From positions 1-55,239 of IMG/VR virus record IMGVR_UViG_3300045109_000002: DNA of 55,239 nt. The stretch is one strand, 5' to 3'. Made by a program: the position numbers and the translations under genes. Positions 17,500 through 25,440 of the stretch are shown here, one piece after another. The notes below the pieces were generated by a model. That model made no database searches. It worked only from the letters and a program-made list of their open reading frames with translations, and was not told the origin of the DNA. The first letter of the stretch is position 1; each line of letters starts with the position of its first letter. This stretch comes from a virus.

Positions 17500-17912
17500 T
17501 AGGCTGGCCCTCCTATGGCCGGTCCTTGACCTGCGGCGGCGCTACCGGAGCCAGCGGCACTGAAGCCGATTTGCGGGCGGGTTGCTGACTGGGTGGCGGC
17601 GGCGGACTGGATTTCCTTGATGGCTTTGTCCCACTGTTTCATGGCACCGGCGATTTGACCGGCGACGTTCGGGAGGCGCATGCCCGAACGGACAAAGAGC
17701 TGCATCATGGCTTGTTTGAGTTGCTGCATTTCGCGCATCATAAAGCCAGGGTCGGCGCCTTGGAGTTCGCTGCTGAGCTGGCTGACTTGCCCGCCAGCGT
17801 CACCTGATGCGCTGTCTGCACCGCTAGGTGCAGAGCCTGGCATGCCTGGAGGCGCACCTGCACCCATGCGGGACATGAGCATGGCTGCGAGCGGGTTGCC
17901 TCCAGATGCCAT
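17499..17912 (-). CDS. Hypothetical head-region protein
   Basis: 137 residues. Gly/Ala/Pro/Ser-rich ends flank a helical centre (FMMREMQQLKQAMMQLFVRSG, then AGQIAGAMKQWDKAIKEI). It lies between the scaffold and small genes of the head cluster and overlaps neighbours by one base. It could be a minor scaffold or head-completion factor. No family is recognised. Confidence 0.6.
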   Translation of the reverse strand: MASGGNPLAAMLMSRMGAGAPPGMPGSAPSGADSASGDAGGQVSQLSSELQGADPGFMMREMQQLKQAMMQLFVRSGMRLPNVAGQIAGAMKQWDKAIKEIQSAAATQSATRPQIGFSAAGSGSAAAGQGPAIGGPA

Positions 17913-18169
17913 TACTTCTTGCCGCCTTTACGGGCGAGAGACTTGTCGTGCATGGCTTGTTCGCCCTTGGGGAACTTGGCACCGATGCTGCTGAATGGTT
18001 TGAGAATTCCAATCGGGTCGGGGACTGGGCCGCCCTTGGCGAAGCCGTCGCCCTCTTCGTGGTAGATGCCGGGGCGCGGGTCGGGACCAGCAGCGGTTAC
18101 CTGCAAGGGGGTGGAGATGTCCGGGTAGTGGCCAGTGTCCAGAGGATTCTTTTCTGCGTGTGCTCCCAT
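17912..18169 (-). CDS. Hypothetical protein, head cluster
   Basis: 85 residues rich in Pro and Gly (DPRPGIYHEEGDGFAKGG), ending in a basic tail KSLARKGGKK. No domain is recognised. ATG 18169 is preceded by GGAG with a rather long spacing. It is part of the run of small genes between portal and scaffold. Confidence 0.55.
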   Translation of the reverse strand: MGAHAEKNPLDTGHYPDISTPLQVTAAGPDPRPGIYHEEGDGFAKGGPVPDPIGILKPFSSIGAKFPKGEQAMHDKSLARKGGKK

Positions 18170-18184
18170 GATTTTGGTGCTCCT

Positions 18185-18394
18185 TTATTTGCCAGGTGTT
18201 GACCTGGCGTTGTATTGCTGAATGGCGTTGACGACATCGGTGGCGGCGCCGGGCGCGTTGTTGGTCATGCCGTTGGCTTTGAGAATAGCGGTGACGACTT
18301 CTACCAGCGAGGGGACTGGCTTGGCGTTACGCTGCTCGACCATTTGAATGTCGAAGAACAGCGTTGGGAAGCGGTCTGCCAACGGGTCGGCCAT
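18185..18394 (-). CDS. Hypothetical small protein
   Basis: 69 residues. A central helix (SLVEVVTAILKANGMTNNA) and a second one at the C-terminus (ATDVVNAIQQYNARS) suggest a small helical protein. No family is recognised. It is in the same leftward operon, with short gaps on both sides. Confidence 0.55.
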   Translation of the reverse strand: MADPLADRFPTLFFDIQMVEQRNAKPVPSLVEVVTAILKANGMTNNAPGAATDVVNAIQQYNARSTPGK

Positions 18395-18400
18395 GATGAT

Positions 18401-18661
18401 TTAGCGGTTGCCGCCTTTCTTGGGATTGCGCTTGCCGGAGTCGTCGTATTGAGTCGAAGGATGTGTCTTATGGACAGAGGTCACACTCGGCGAAGGGTCA
18501 ACTCGCCGACTGCCACCACGGGCTTGAGACTGCTTGGGGAAGTCGGGAAGGCGGACCTCGCCAGGAGTGCCGATTTGACGGTTGCGGAACATGTCAGGAG
18601 TGATAGGGTCCTTGAGCCAAGGGCCGTCTTCGTAGAGAGGTGAGTTTAGGCGAACTGCCAT
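18401..18661 (-). CDS. Hypothetical protein with basic C-terminus
   Basis: 86 residues, few predicted secondary elements (MAVRLNSPLYEDGPWLKDPI) and a C-terminal basic stretch SGKRNPKKGGNR. ATG 18661 has a clear SD (AAAGGGG). No family is recognised. Confidence 0.55.
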   Translation of the reverse strand: MAVRLNSPLYEDGPWLKDPITPDMFRNRQIGTPGEVRLPDFPKQSQARGGSRRVDPSPSVTSVHKTHPSTQYDDSGKRNPKKGGNR

Positions 18662-18756
18662 GTTGTTCCCCTTTCGGCAACTGGTGCGAAGGGGCGCCGG
18701 TCTGTCTTCCCCCCAGTGCCCCCCTCGCGATTCAGTTGTGTGCTGCCTTGGTTCAG

Positions 18757-18807
18757 TTACTTCCGGCCATGCTTACGACCACGCCGACGGTTCTTTTCTG
18801 TGAACAT
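18757..18807 (-). CDS. Tiny Arg/Lys-rich peptide gene (16 residues)
   Basis: The frame reads MFTEKNRRRGRKHGRK. ATG 18807 has a good SD (AAAGGAG, six bases upstream). The product shares EKNxRR and GRKHGR with the 17-residue peptide encoded just upstream at 18880..18933. So short a frame could arise by chance, but two related peptides in tandem, each with a plausible start signal, make translation likely. Confidence 0.4.
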   Translation of the reverse strand: MFTEKNRRRGRKHGRK

Positions 18808-18879
18808 CTGGTCTCCTTTCTCGGCAGCGCACCCAGTTTTGCAACCAGAGAGACCTGCTGCCGGGCACTTCTACAAAAG

Positions 18880-18933
18880 TCAGTAGCGGCCGTGCTTGCG
18901 GCCGCCTTTGCGGCGTTTATTCTTTTCGCGCAC
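18880..18933 (-). CDS. Tiny Arg/Lys-rich peptide gene (17 residues)
   Basis: The frame reads VREKNKRRKGGRKHGRY. Its GTG start shares a G with the stop of the preceding gene (TAGTG), an arrangement of coupled translation, and GAGGG lies eight bases upstream. The peptide is a paralogue of the one at 18757..18807. A role in binding RNA, DNA or scaffold acids is possible; nothing is known. Confidence 0.4.
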   Translation of the reverse strand: MREKNKRRKGGRKHGRY

Positions 18934-19193
18934 TAGTTCACCCTCTTGTCGCTTGGGCCGTACATGTCGAGCATCTCAACAGCTTTCTGTTCGACGAAGT
19001 GCAGGAATGAGGCTTCGTCACGGAACTGACGGCGGGTCGATTCGTGGACGTAGAAGGGGACACAGAGATGGCCGTCGATGGCGTATTGGGCAATCCAGCA
19101 TTCGTCTTGTTTGGTTAGACAGAGGCGGACGCGTTCGGTGGTTGTAGAGGTGCTCACGTTGTGAGGTTGGGGGTACTGGTACGGTGGTGTCAA
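18933..19193 (-). CDS. Hypothetical protein, TTG start
   Basis: 86 residues. The likely start is TTG 19193, overlapping the previous stop as TTGA. Sequence RVRLCLTKQDECWIAQYAIDG and FYVHESTRRQFRDEASFLHF suggests a small alpha/beta domain. No family recognised. It ends in the TAGTG junction with the tiny peptide gene. Confidence 0.5.
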   Translation of the reverse strand: MTPPYQYPQPHNVSTSTTTERVRLCLTKQDECWIAQYAIDGHLCVPFYVHESTRRQFRDEASFLHFVEQKAVEMLDMYGPSDKRVN

Positions 19194-19429
19194 GAGATTT
19201 CAGCGAGGTGCTGCGCGTCCTGCGTGGGGACACCTATCCAGAGGCGACCAGTAAGGTCTCTATACACACGGTTACCGGCGGCGATGAGGGTGCCGTTCTC
19301 ACACCAGACTTGGATGGTGCGCTTGCTGCGGCGCCACTCGATGGCGGCTTCTTTCACGGAAAGCCAACGGATGCCGACACAGATGTGCCACGGAGGCGCG
19401 GGTGAGAGGGTGTGTTGAGGGGTGCTCAT
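19190..19429 (-). CDS. Excisionase/MerR-type HTH DNA-binding protein
   Basis: 79 residues. RWLSVKEAAIEWRRSKRTIQVW followed by CENGTLIAAGNRVYRDLTGRLWI follows the pattern of small helix-turn-helix proteins (helix, turn, recognition helix, then a basic wing with aromatic tip) such as excisionases and AlpA-type regulators. It sits next to an HNH gene in the head cluster. Start ATG 19429 overlaps the HNH stop as ATGA. It could regulate late genes; without an integrase an excision role is unlikely. Confidence 0.6.
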   Translation of the reverse strand: MSTPQHTLSPAPPWHICVGIRWLSVKEAAIEWRRSKRTIQVWCENGTLIAAGNRVYRDLTGRLWIGVPTQDAQHLAEIS

Positions 19430-19872
19430 CGTTCGCGCTCATGAGGGCAGTAACCAAGAATTCCACGAGCACAATTGCAATTGAAACACAGACAACGGAA
19501 CTCATCTTGTGGATACCCGTGCCGCTCTAACCAGCGGTAGAGCGTCCACCCTGTAATATGCCTCTTATGGGTAGCATCTTTACGACCATTCACATGGTCG
19601 ATGGTGAGGAACCATTTGCCAGTCTCACCACAACATTTACACCTGTACCCATATGCCGCAAACACCCGGTCCCTCAGAGCTTCGTGCCAAGCCTTTTGCC
19701 TCCGCTGAACTTTTTTTGCATTTTTGGCATACCACTTACGTTGGTACACTTTTAGCTTTTCAGGGTGGGCTTTATGCCAAGCTGTATTGCGCGCAAGAAT
19801 CGTTTTGCGGTGTGCCACGTCAGTGTGGTACTTCACACGTTTGCGTTGTGCGTACTCTGCGGACTTGTCCAT
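19426..19872 (-). CDS. HNH homing endonuclease (free-standing)
   Basis: 148 residues. A basic N-terminal half rich in Lys/His/Trp is followed by CKCCGETGKWFLTIDHVNG, a helix with LYRWLERHGYPQDEF, then LCFNCNCARGILGYCPH. The two Cys pairs, DH and CN motifs match phage HNH enzymes and align with the gene at 12862..13398. It starts on the portal stop (TGATG) and its end overlaps the HTH gene by ATGA, so it is inserted with no extra bases between genes. Confidence 0.85.
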   Translation of the reverse strand: MDKSAEYAQRKRVKYHTDVAHRKTILARNTAWHKAHPEKLKVYQRKWYAKNAKKVQRRQKAWHEALRDRVFAAYGYRCKCCGETGKWFLTIDHVNGRKDATHKRHITGWTLYRWLERHGYPQDEFRCLCFNCNCARGILGYCPHERER

Positions 19873-21575
19873 CAGCGCGGCCTTTTCAGTTTCGTCAAAG
19901 CGGACAACTGCATTTGTTGCTCTTGGACCTCACTTATTTCTTGGTGACCAGGAATGTCTAGCATCTCCAGCGCATATTTCAATGGCAGATGGCCCTTGTC
20001 CAGCAGGGCCAGGACCAATCGCCGCATGCTCGAAGCGCTGATGGCTTGGGTTGATGCGGGGTCCAGGTAGATGTCGTAGTCATCGTAGATGGTGGCTATC
20101 GAGGACCAGGTGATGAGGTCACTGCCGCCTTTGTTGTCGAACTTCGGGAAGCGGTAATCGTCGTAGTAGCGGGCCATGGTGTAGAAGACCATCTCCGAGA
20201 GGTCTTGTACGGACTCGCTCAGGATGCGCATGCGCAGGCGGGTCATGCGCGAGGATTCGCTGGCGGTGTAGTCGGCCAGGTCGGCAGAGGTGTTGCCTTG
20301 TCCTTGCTGGCCGCCACGGGCGCCTTGCATGCCCAGGAGTTCTTTTTGCTTGGTGAGCAACATTTCGGGCAGCGCGGTCATGTGTTGCGGCATGGCGTTG
20401 GGCCACTTTACTTCTGGAAATTGACTGCCTCGGTTGATTACGCGGATTTCAGCAGGGATGCCCCCGAAGTCGTCAGCCGAGATGCCGGTGTCTTCGTGAA
20501 TGAACCAGATACCGTTGTTCAGGCGGACAGCGTTCTCGAAGGTTTGTGTGAGCATGCGCTCAGCCAGGAACTGCAAGCCGCGAGTATAGCGGATGCCCGG
20601 CGGCGCCCAAAAGCTGCCCAGAGAAGGCATGCCATGAAAAGGCACAATAGGAAAACGGCCCATGGGATAAGGGTTCTCACCGTCGGCAAGCAGTACCTCC
20701 TCGCAGTCGATCAGGTAGCGGCCGTTGGGCCACTTGGGTTTGTGCTTTGGAGGCGTTACGAGCGGGCCGAGTTGTTCGGCCATGCGTTCTCGTTCTTCTT
20801 TGGAGATTTCCTCGGTGGTGAAGTCGCGGATGAAGGTGTGACGGACGGTGACAAGAGGGTTCGGTTCGGGCTGGCGGTTGCCGCCATAGGCGGAGGCGTA
20901 GCGCATTGCGCCGGGGGTCATTCGGAAGCTGGGTGAGACCTCAGAGGTCCCTATCGAGAAGGTGGAACCTTTGCGGGGGCGGACGGACCAACCACGCTCG
21001 GGCCAGCGCTTGCGTACTTCGTCGATGTACATGATGTCGACGTATTGGACGTAGAGCCACTTTTTCGGGTCGCGGCTGGCAGGGTCGGGATAGACAGTGT
21101 CGGGGTCGCGCGATTCTATCCAGACTTCACCACGGCCTCGGCGGGCGTCCGGGTCGAAGCCTACTTGTGCGAAGCCGGTGCCTGCGAACAAGGCCCAGAT
21201 GTCTATTTCCATCAGGCGGTTGTTGAAGTGCATTTGCTTCCAATGTTCTTGGAAGGCGGTTTCGCGAGGTGCGTCACGCTTGCCGTCCTTGAGCAGGAAG
21301 ATGCGTGGTGAGGCGTCGCTGATGTCCGTGGCTTCGTTCAGCAAGGCGATTTGCAGGTCGGGGATTTGGATGCGCGGGCGGAAGTTGGGGCTGGTCCAGG
21401 CTTGCGTGGCAGAGTCCATGGCGAAGAAGCGGCGCAGGTCGCCGAAGAATCCTGTGCCGAGTTGTTTGTCACGCTCCTCTTGGGAGAGGCGCGTCAGTTC
21501 GTCGAGCTGGCGGATGATGACGAGGTCGGGGTTTTCTTCGGCGGTCTTGCGCCTGACGAAGGTGGTAACGGCCAT
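19872..21575 (-). CDS. Portal protein
   Basis: 567 residues. Diagnostic stretches are the wing-like segment WIESRDPDTVYPDPASRDPKKW, the region PYPMGRFPIVPFHGMPSLGSFW before the crown, and a long helix LLTKQKELLGMQGARGGQQGQG followed by YTASESSRMTRLRMRILSES. Gene order terminase, portal, scaffold, capsid and the length fit podovirus portals, which form the dodecameric DNA entry vertex. Start ATG 21575. Confidence 0.85.
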   Translation of the reverse strand: MAVTTFVRRKTAEENPDLVIIRQLDELTRLSQEERDKQLGTGFFGDLRRFFAMDSATQAWTSPNFRPRIQIPDLQIALLNEATDISDASPRIFLLKDGKRDAPRETAFQEHWKQMHFNNRLMEIDIWALFAGTGFAQVGFDPDARRGRGEVWIESRDPDTVYPDPASRDPKKWLYVQYVDIMYIDEVRKRWPERGWSVRPRKGSTFSIGTSEVSPSFRMTPGAMRYASAYGGNRQPEPNPLVTVRHTFIRDFTTEEISKEERERMAEQLGPLVTPPKHKPKWPNGRYLIDCEEVLLADGENPYPMGRFPIVPFHGMPSLGSFWAPPGIRYTRGLQFLAERMLTQTFENAVRLNNGIWFIHEDTGISADDFGGIPAEIRVINRGSQFPEVKWPNAMPQHMTALPEMLLTKQKELLGMQGARGGQQGQGNTSADLADYTASESSRMTRLRMRILSESVQDLSEMVFYTMARYYDDYRFPKFDNKGGSDLITWSSIATIYDDYDIYLDPASTQAISASSMRRLVLALLDKGHLPLKYALEMLDIPGHQEISEVQEQQMQLSALTKLKRPR

Positions 21576-21994
21576 TAGTTAACCTTCTTCGGCAGAGGTG
21601 CTTTGTCGGGGCTGTCTAGGAACTTGCGGAACACTTCGAGAGGTTCTTCGGTGGTGGTGCCGGTGTCGGACTTGATGAAGGATTCGATGTCGATGCTGAG
21701 GCCGATGAAGTCCTTTAGGGTGACCGTCGAAGGGACGAGCACGTCGACATGTGCCCACAACTTTTTCTGCAATGAGCCGAACGCGGTGGTGCGAGAACCC
21801 TCGCGTAGACGGTTGAACTCGTCGCCAATTTCCTTCAGGACTGAAGCGGCTCGTTCGCTGGTCTCGGTTGGACTGAGCGCCTGAAGGGCTTCCTCATCAG
21901 CCTCTCTTCCAATGCTGCCAGCTCGTCGTCCGTCTTTATCGAGGAACGAGCTGCTGCGGCTGCTGCGTCCGCGCTCTTGTTCTGGTCTATCCAT
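21575..21994 (-). CDS. Hypothetical protein between terminase and portal
   Basis: 139 residues from ATG 21994 (SD GAGG, eight bases upstream). An acidic, helical C-terminal half (SVLKEIGDEFNRLREGSRTT, then VTLKDFIGLSIDIESFI) looks conserved in character. The N-terminal 50 residues are Arg/Ser-rich and overlap another frame (21835..22224) by 160 bases. The true start may therefore be further downstream. No family is recognised; a head-completion role is possible from position. Confidence 0.5.
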   Translation of the reverse strand: MDRPEQERGRSSRSSSFLDKDGRRAGSIGREADEEALQALSPTETSERAASVLKEIGDEFNRLREGSRTTAFGSLQKKLWAHVDVLVPSTVTLKDFIGLSIDIESFIKSDTGTTTEEPLEVFRKFLDSPDKAPLPKKVN

Positions 21995-22224
21995 TGTGCT
22001 GCCTCTGGTCGGACCTGCCACACTTCTGTGAAACGGCCACAGGAGCGCAGCACGATGGCGTTGGCGGACGCATCGTAATCTTTCACTAGGTGTTCGTCGT
22101 TGTCAACTGAATCTATTGTGCTACAGGGGATGCTGAGAGAGCCACCGGCGGCCTTGACGGCGGCGAGCAGAAGGCGGCCCAGGTAGGCATCGAGCGGAGC
22201 GCGTCCCCGGTCATGGGCTGGAAT
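21835..22224 (-). CDS. Hypothetical protein, apparent ATT start
   Basis: The protein-like frame (DAYLGRLLLAAVKAAGGSLS, then ANAIVLRSCGRFTEVWQV) extends upstream of the first GTG (22086). It has no ATG, GTG or TTG until an ATT at 22224 that is preceded by a perfect SD (AAAGGAGG, six bases away). That start gives 129 residues. ATT initiation is rare but known. The alternative is GTG 22086 (83 residues), which discards the helical N-terminus. It overlaps the zinc-ribbon gene upstream and the 139-residue gene downstream. Confidence 0.5.
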   Translation of the reverse strand: MPAHDRGRAPLDAYLGRLLLAAVKAAGGSLSIPCSTIDSVDNDEHLVKDYDASANAIVLRSCGRFTEVWQVRPEAAQWIDQNKSADAAAAAARSSIKTDDELAALEERLMRKPFRRSVQPRPANEPLQS

Positions 22225-22384
22225 GGCGGTCCTCCTTTGGTGGTGAGGGTGGTAAGGGTTGACAGTTGATGCAGCGCCATTGTTTTTGTGGTTCGTCGTG
22301 GGTAACGAGGTACATGTCGCTGTGGCAGTGGATGCATTGGGGTGCCGAGGATGGTGCGGGGGATGCGGGCCAAGCTAAGGTCAT
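22211..22384 (-). CDS. Small zinc-ribbon protein
   Basis: 57 residues from ATG 22384, overlapping the terminase stop as ATGA. CIHCHSDMYLVTHDEPQKQW followed by RCINC gives two Cys-x2-Cys knuckles about 20 residues apart, a zinc-ribbon layout. Pro-rich C-terminus (PLPPSPPKEDRH). Probably a small nucleic-acid or protein-binding factor; no family name is certain. Confidence 0.65.
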   Translation of the reverse strand: MTLAWPASPAPSSAPQCIHCHSDMYLVTHDEPQKQWRCINCQPLPPSPPKEDRHSSP

Positions 22385-24126
22385 ATACCTTCCAGTCCTG
22401 ACGGGCGGCCGGAGCGGGAACGCATGGCTCGCATCGTCAATTGATAGTGGCGGCGCAGGCTCAGTTCGACAGGTTCTTGCGGGCGAATGCCCATGGCGCC
22501 GAGCGGGGAGTAGGCGGCACTGTCGTCGATGTCGGGTTTGCGGGAACGGTTGGTGACGCGTGGCGGGGGCCATTGGGACATGGCGATGACACCCAGCATA
22601 GCGGCGAATAGGATGTCGTCGTTGCCGCGTTCGACTTCCCACATGAAGCCTTCATAAAAAGTGGCATTGTCCATCTGTTGCACGAGGGCATCGTCGTAGA
22701 TCGCTAGACCTCCTTCTTCGTTGCGCATGCCTGAGCGGACCCCGGCCCTGAAGGTGTCGAATAGTTTGCGGCGTGAGGCGGATGTGGTTTCCCAGCCGAT
22801 CAAGGGGAGGCCGGTGCGCGCGCCAGGCTTGCGGTCGTCTTTACCTTTCCAGATATAGAAGTTATTGTAACGGTAATCATCGCGCAGCACTTTCAAGGCG
22901 TGACGGCCCAGGTTGCCGGTCAGTTCGATGTTTACCATCGCTTTGTTGTAGTACTGGCCGATGAGGTTGAGTTGGTCGGCTAGGTGCTCAGGGTGGATGC
23001 GGTCGGCGTAGCGGGCTACTTGTTCGCCAGTGGTGCCGTCGAAGACTACGTAAGCGGCAAAGTCGCCGTCTTCGATACCGGTGGCGGCGTCGGCTCCTAC
23101 GTAGTAGTAGTGGCGCAGCTCAGGGGGGCGCCATATGTGGAGCAGGCCGTTCCTGACTTCCTCGAAGGTGACACGGTTTAGAGCGGGGTCCCAGCGGACT
23201 CGCCCACGCTTGAGGGGCTTCTCGCAGGTCGAGCGAACGTAGATGATTTCTTCGCGGGGGAAGGCCGGGTCGCCTGAAGCGACGAAGGCTACTTCGGGAG
23301 TGTGTGGATATTCCTGCATCATTTTCGGCAGCAGACCTTGGCACTTGTCCTCTAGTGTGCGGCGGAACCAGGCAATTTGTGGTTTGGTGGCGTGGAAGTC
23401 GCGCATGAGTTCCCGTTCGATGTCGCTTGCAGGAGCGTCGGCGGCTTCGTCGGCGGGTCGGATACAGGCGGGGTCGTCGAGCCAGGGGAGAAAGATGGGG
23501 ACGTAGCCGTTCTTGCCAGCGACTGCGCTATTCCAGAAGTCATAAAACGCTTTACCAGGGCCGACACGGCCGTTTGCAGTTGATTCAATCGCGACAAAGG
23601 TGTCGTCGCCGTCTGACACAGCAGGCAGCAGCGACAAGAAGGAGTCTTCCCCAGGGAAGAAAGCGGCTTCGGACAGGTGCACAAATGATAGCGTAAGGCC
23701 ACGTCCGCCGATGACAGAACCTGCTGTTGAAATGTCAAGGATAGAATCGCCGTCGGGGTGCGGGACGATGATGCGCCGGGTGCGGACATCTACGACTGTA
23801 TTACCATAAGGGAGGCCGGAAACCAAGTCGCGCGGGACGCGGAAGAGGCCCTCGGCGGTGGACTGGAGGTGGGCGACGATTTTGGCGTGGGCCTGAGGGC
23901 GGGCGAGGCAGTGGAGAAGGCCGAGAGAGTCCATCAGTGAGGACATGCCCACGCGTCGAGCTTTGAGGATGATGGTGCGGCACATGCCGATGTCATCGTA
24001 TTGTTCTTCCAGCATGCGCATGGATTTTTGCTGGTTGGCGTTCAGTTTGAACCTGATTGTTCTACCCGTGTCACGGTCTTTGATGGGCAGCTTGGCGAGT
24101 AGTGTTATAGCATTCGTGAGGTTCAC
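22381..24126 (-). CDS. Terminase large subunit (DNA-packaging ATPase/nuclease)
   Basis: 581 residues. ATPase domain: a Walker A variant KARRVGMSS at residues 55-63 and a Walker B region LTLSFVHLSEAAFF near 145-158. Nuclease domain: VGADAATGIEDGDFAAYVVFD carries the first catalytic Asp, VNIELTGNLGRHALK the second acid and NDDILFAAMLGVIAMS the third, as in RNase H-like terminase nucleases. It drives DNA into the procapsid through the portal and cuts the concatemer. Start and stop overlap neighbours by 4 bases. Confidence 0.92.
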   Translation of the reverse strand: MNLTNAITLLAKLPIKDRDTGRTIRFKLNANQQKSMRMLEEQYDDIGMCRTIILKARRVGMSSLMDSLGLLHCLARPQAHAKIVAHLQSTAEGLFRVPRDLVSGLPYGNTVVDVRTRRIIVPHPDGDSILDISTAGSVIGGRGLTLSFVHLSEAAFFPGEDSFLSLLPAVSDGDDTFVAIESTANGRVGPGKAFYDFWNSAVAGKNGYVPIFLPWLDDPACIRPADEAADAPASDIERELMRDFHATKPQIAWFRRTLEDKCQGLLPKMMQEYPHTPEVAFVASGDPAFPREEIIYVRSTCEKPLKRGRVRWDPALNRVTFEEVRNGLLHIWRPPELRHYYYVGADAATGIEDGDFAAYVVFDGTTGEQVARYADRIHPEHLADQLNLIGQYYNKAMVNIELTGNLGRHALKVLRDDYRYNNFYIWKGKDDRKPGARTGLPLIGWETTSASRRKLFDTFRAGVRSGMRNEEGGLAIYDDALVQQMDNATFYEGFMWEVERGNDDILFAAMLGVIAMSQWPPPRVTNRSRKPDIDDSAAYSPLGAMGIRPQEPVELSLRRHYQLTMRAMRSRSGRPSGLEGI

Positions 24127-24668
24127 GACACACCCTTAGCGCGGTCCATATAGAATTTCACGTTGTTGCTGAAGCGTTCGTGGCAGATTTGCGAGCAGAG
24201 CACGTCGCTGGTGTACATGTTAGTTAAGGGGTCGCGGCGGTCGTTTTTCCATATCCAACGTCCGTCGGGGACGAGTTTGCGGCAGACGATGCAGTGGTAG
24301 ACGTTGCCGATGTGTTCGTCGGCTCGGCGCTGGGTGACGAGGTTGGAGCCGCGTTCGCGGTCGGCGGTGAGGTCCCGGAGGCGTTGCATGGCTTGGTCGA
24401 AGGGGGCGGCGCGCCAGTCGTCGTCGGACCAGACGGTGAAGGTGCTGGCGGGGGTCAATGTCTCATTCGCGAGGTTCTGCGGTTTTGGTTTAGGCGAGCG
24501 GGTTGGCCTTTTTAGCAGGCCAGCTTTGGCCATTTCGCTGCGCTTGACGCGGGCCACATCGAGGCGTTTGCGCAGGACTTCTTTCTGTTCTTCGGTGAGC
24601 GGTGCGCGCTTGGGCTTGACGGCGTCAGCGGCGATGTTTGCGGCGGTGGCGGTGAAGGTGTCGTTCAT
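24123..24668 (-). CDS. Zinc-finger protein, candidate terminase small subunit
   Basis: 181 residues. The N-terminal half has a charged helix (LTEEQKEVLRKRLDVARVKR). The C-terminal part has CIVCRKLVPDGRWIW and DVLCSQICHERFSNN, a likely zinc site. The gene lies immediately upstream of the large terminase with a 4-base overlap, the position usually held by the small subunit. No helix-turn-helix typical of that protein is evident, so the role is a positional guess. Confidence 0.5.
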   Translation of the reverse strand: MNDTFTATAANIAADAVKPKRAPLTEEQKEVLRKRLDVARVKRSEMAKAGLLKRPTRSPKPKPQNLANETLTPASTFTVWSDDDWRAAPFDQAMQRLRDLTADRERGSNLVTQRRADEHIGNVYHCIVCRKLVPDGRWIWKNDRRDPLTNMYTSDVLCSQICHERFSNNVKFYMDRAKGVS

Positions 24669-24671
24669 GGT

Positions 24672-24728
24672 TTAGGCCAAGTACTTTGTCGGGCAAAGTC
24701 CAACTCGCGCGAGTGTCGGTGTCGTCAT
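24672..24728 (-). CDS. Possible 18-residue peptide
   Basis: A short frame (MTTPTLARVGLCPTKYLA) overlaps the preceding stop as ATGA and fills the gap between two genes. A 6-bp hairpin (ACTTTG/CAAAGT) lies inside it. No own SD. It may be a leader peptide or chance; reported because junctions in this operon are consistently coupled this way. Confidence 0.2.
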   Translation of the reverse strand: MTTPTLARVGLCPTKYLA

Positions 24729-24973
24729 GCGGCCCAACCTTTGCGTGGGGCGTAGAAGATTTTCTTGTCGCGAGGGGTCATAGCGAGTTCTTTGCGGCGT
24801 TTTAGTTCCAGTTCCCATTGAGCACGGCCTTTGCCGACCGGCTTGGTGACCACATAACCACAGCGGCAGGTGCGGCAGCCAAATTGCCAGTGGTCGCCTG
24901 AGTCGCTGAGAATCACCGGGTCGTTGCGTTCGCAGGTGCCCCTTTTATAATTTGGGCAGCGGGGTGGTTCCAT
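24725..24973 (-). CDS. Small zinc-ribbon protein
   Basis: 82 residues. CPNYKRGTCE near the N-terminus and FGCRTCRCGYVV after it provide four to five Cys residues for a zinc ribbon. A basic helix follows (WELELKRRKELAM) with a C-terminal KIFYAPRKGWAA. It may bind DNA, for example as a late regulator or packaging accessory. No family is recognised. Confidence 0.6.
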   Translation of the reverse strand: MEPPRCPNYKRGTCERNDPVILSDSGDHWQFGCRTCRCGYVVTKPVGKGRAQWELELKRRKELAMTPRDKKIFYAPRKGWAA

Positions 24974-24995
24974 GGTGCGAAAGGTACTCCCTTCT

Positions 24996-25427
24996 CTATA
25001 TGCCTGTCAAGTTTCCTTGCGAGGCGCGGGCCTTGGTGGTGCGCGGAGTGAAGCCGGTGCGGTCCATGGGATTGCGAATGTGCTTCGAGGGGTCAAGCAC
25101 CATGAGGGCGTTATGACGTTTCTGGTGGTGGTCCCAACGTCGGTGAGTCATGCGGCAGTTCAGAATCCAATCGACCACGTTGCCGACCAGTGAAGCATAC
25201 TTGCCTTGTGATGGGCCGTGGCCGTGTTCATGCCAGTATTTGTTGATTAGGTAGTTCAAGCGAGCTTGCGCTTCAGGGTGCCACTTCTCTGGGAACTGGC
25301 GCCATAAAGGTTTGCCGGTGCGCTGGCGACCGCCGCCTTTGGCCCTTTGCCAACCACGCTTGTGAGAGCGGACTTCAGCGAGGTAACGTTCAGCAGCTTC
25401 GACTTTTTCCCTTGACGGGGTAAACAT
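24996..25427 (-). CDS. Hypothetical basic protein, first gene of the leftward arm
   Basis: 143 residues, rich in Arg/His/Trp (GWQRAKGGGRQRTGKPLWRQ, then NYLINKYWHEHGHG and CRMTHRRWDHHQKRHN). A nucleic-acid-binding role is plausible. The ATG at 25427 has no SD and lies where transcription from the overlapping TTGACA/TAGTAT promoter should begin, so the mRNA is predicted to be leaderless. No family is recognised. Confidence 0.6.
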   Translation of the reverse strand: MFTPSREKVEAAERYLAEVRSHKRGWQRAKGGGRQRTGKPLWRQFPEKWHPEAQARLNYLINKYWHEHGHGPSQGKYASLVGNVVDWILNCRMTHRRWDHHQKRHNALMVLDPSKHIRNPMDRTGFTPRTTKARASQGNLTGI

Positions 25428-25440
25428 GCGGGCATACTAT
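25412..25440 (+). promoter_or_regulatory. Sigma70-type rightward promoter
   Basis: TTGACG (25412-25417), a 17-base spacer and TACTAT (25435-25440). Transcription would begin near 25447, just before the AGGAGG of the first rightward gene. Since the -10 boxes of both directions coincide, polymerase can occupy only one promoter at a time. Confidence 0.55.
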
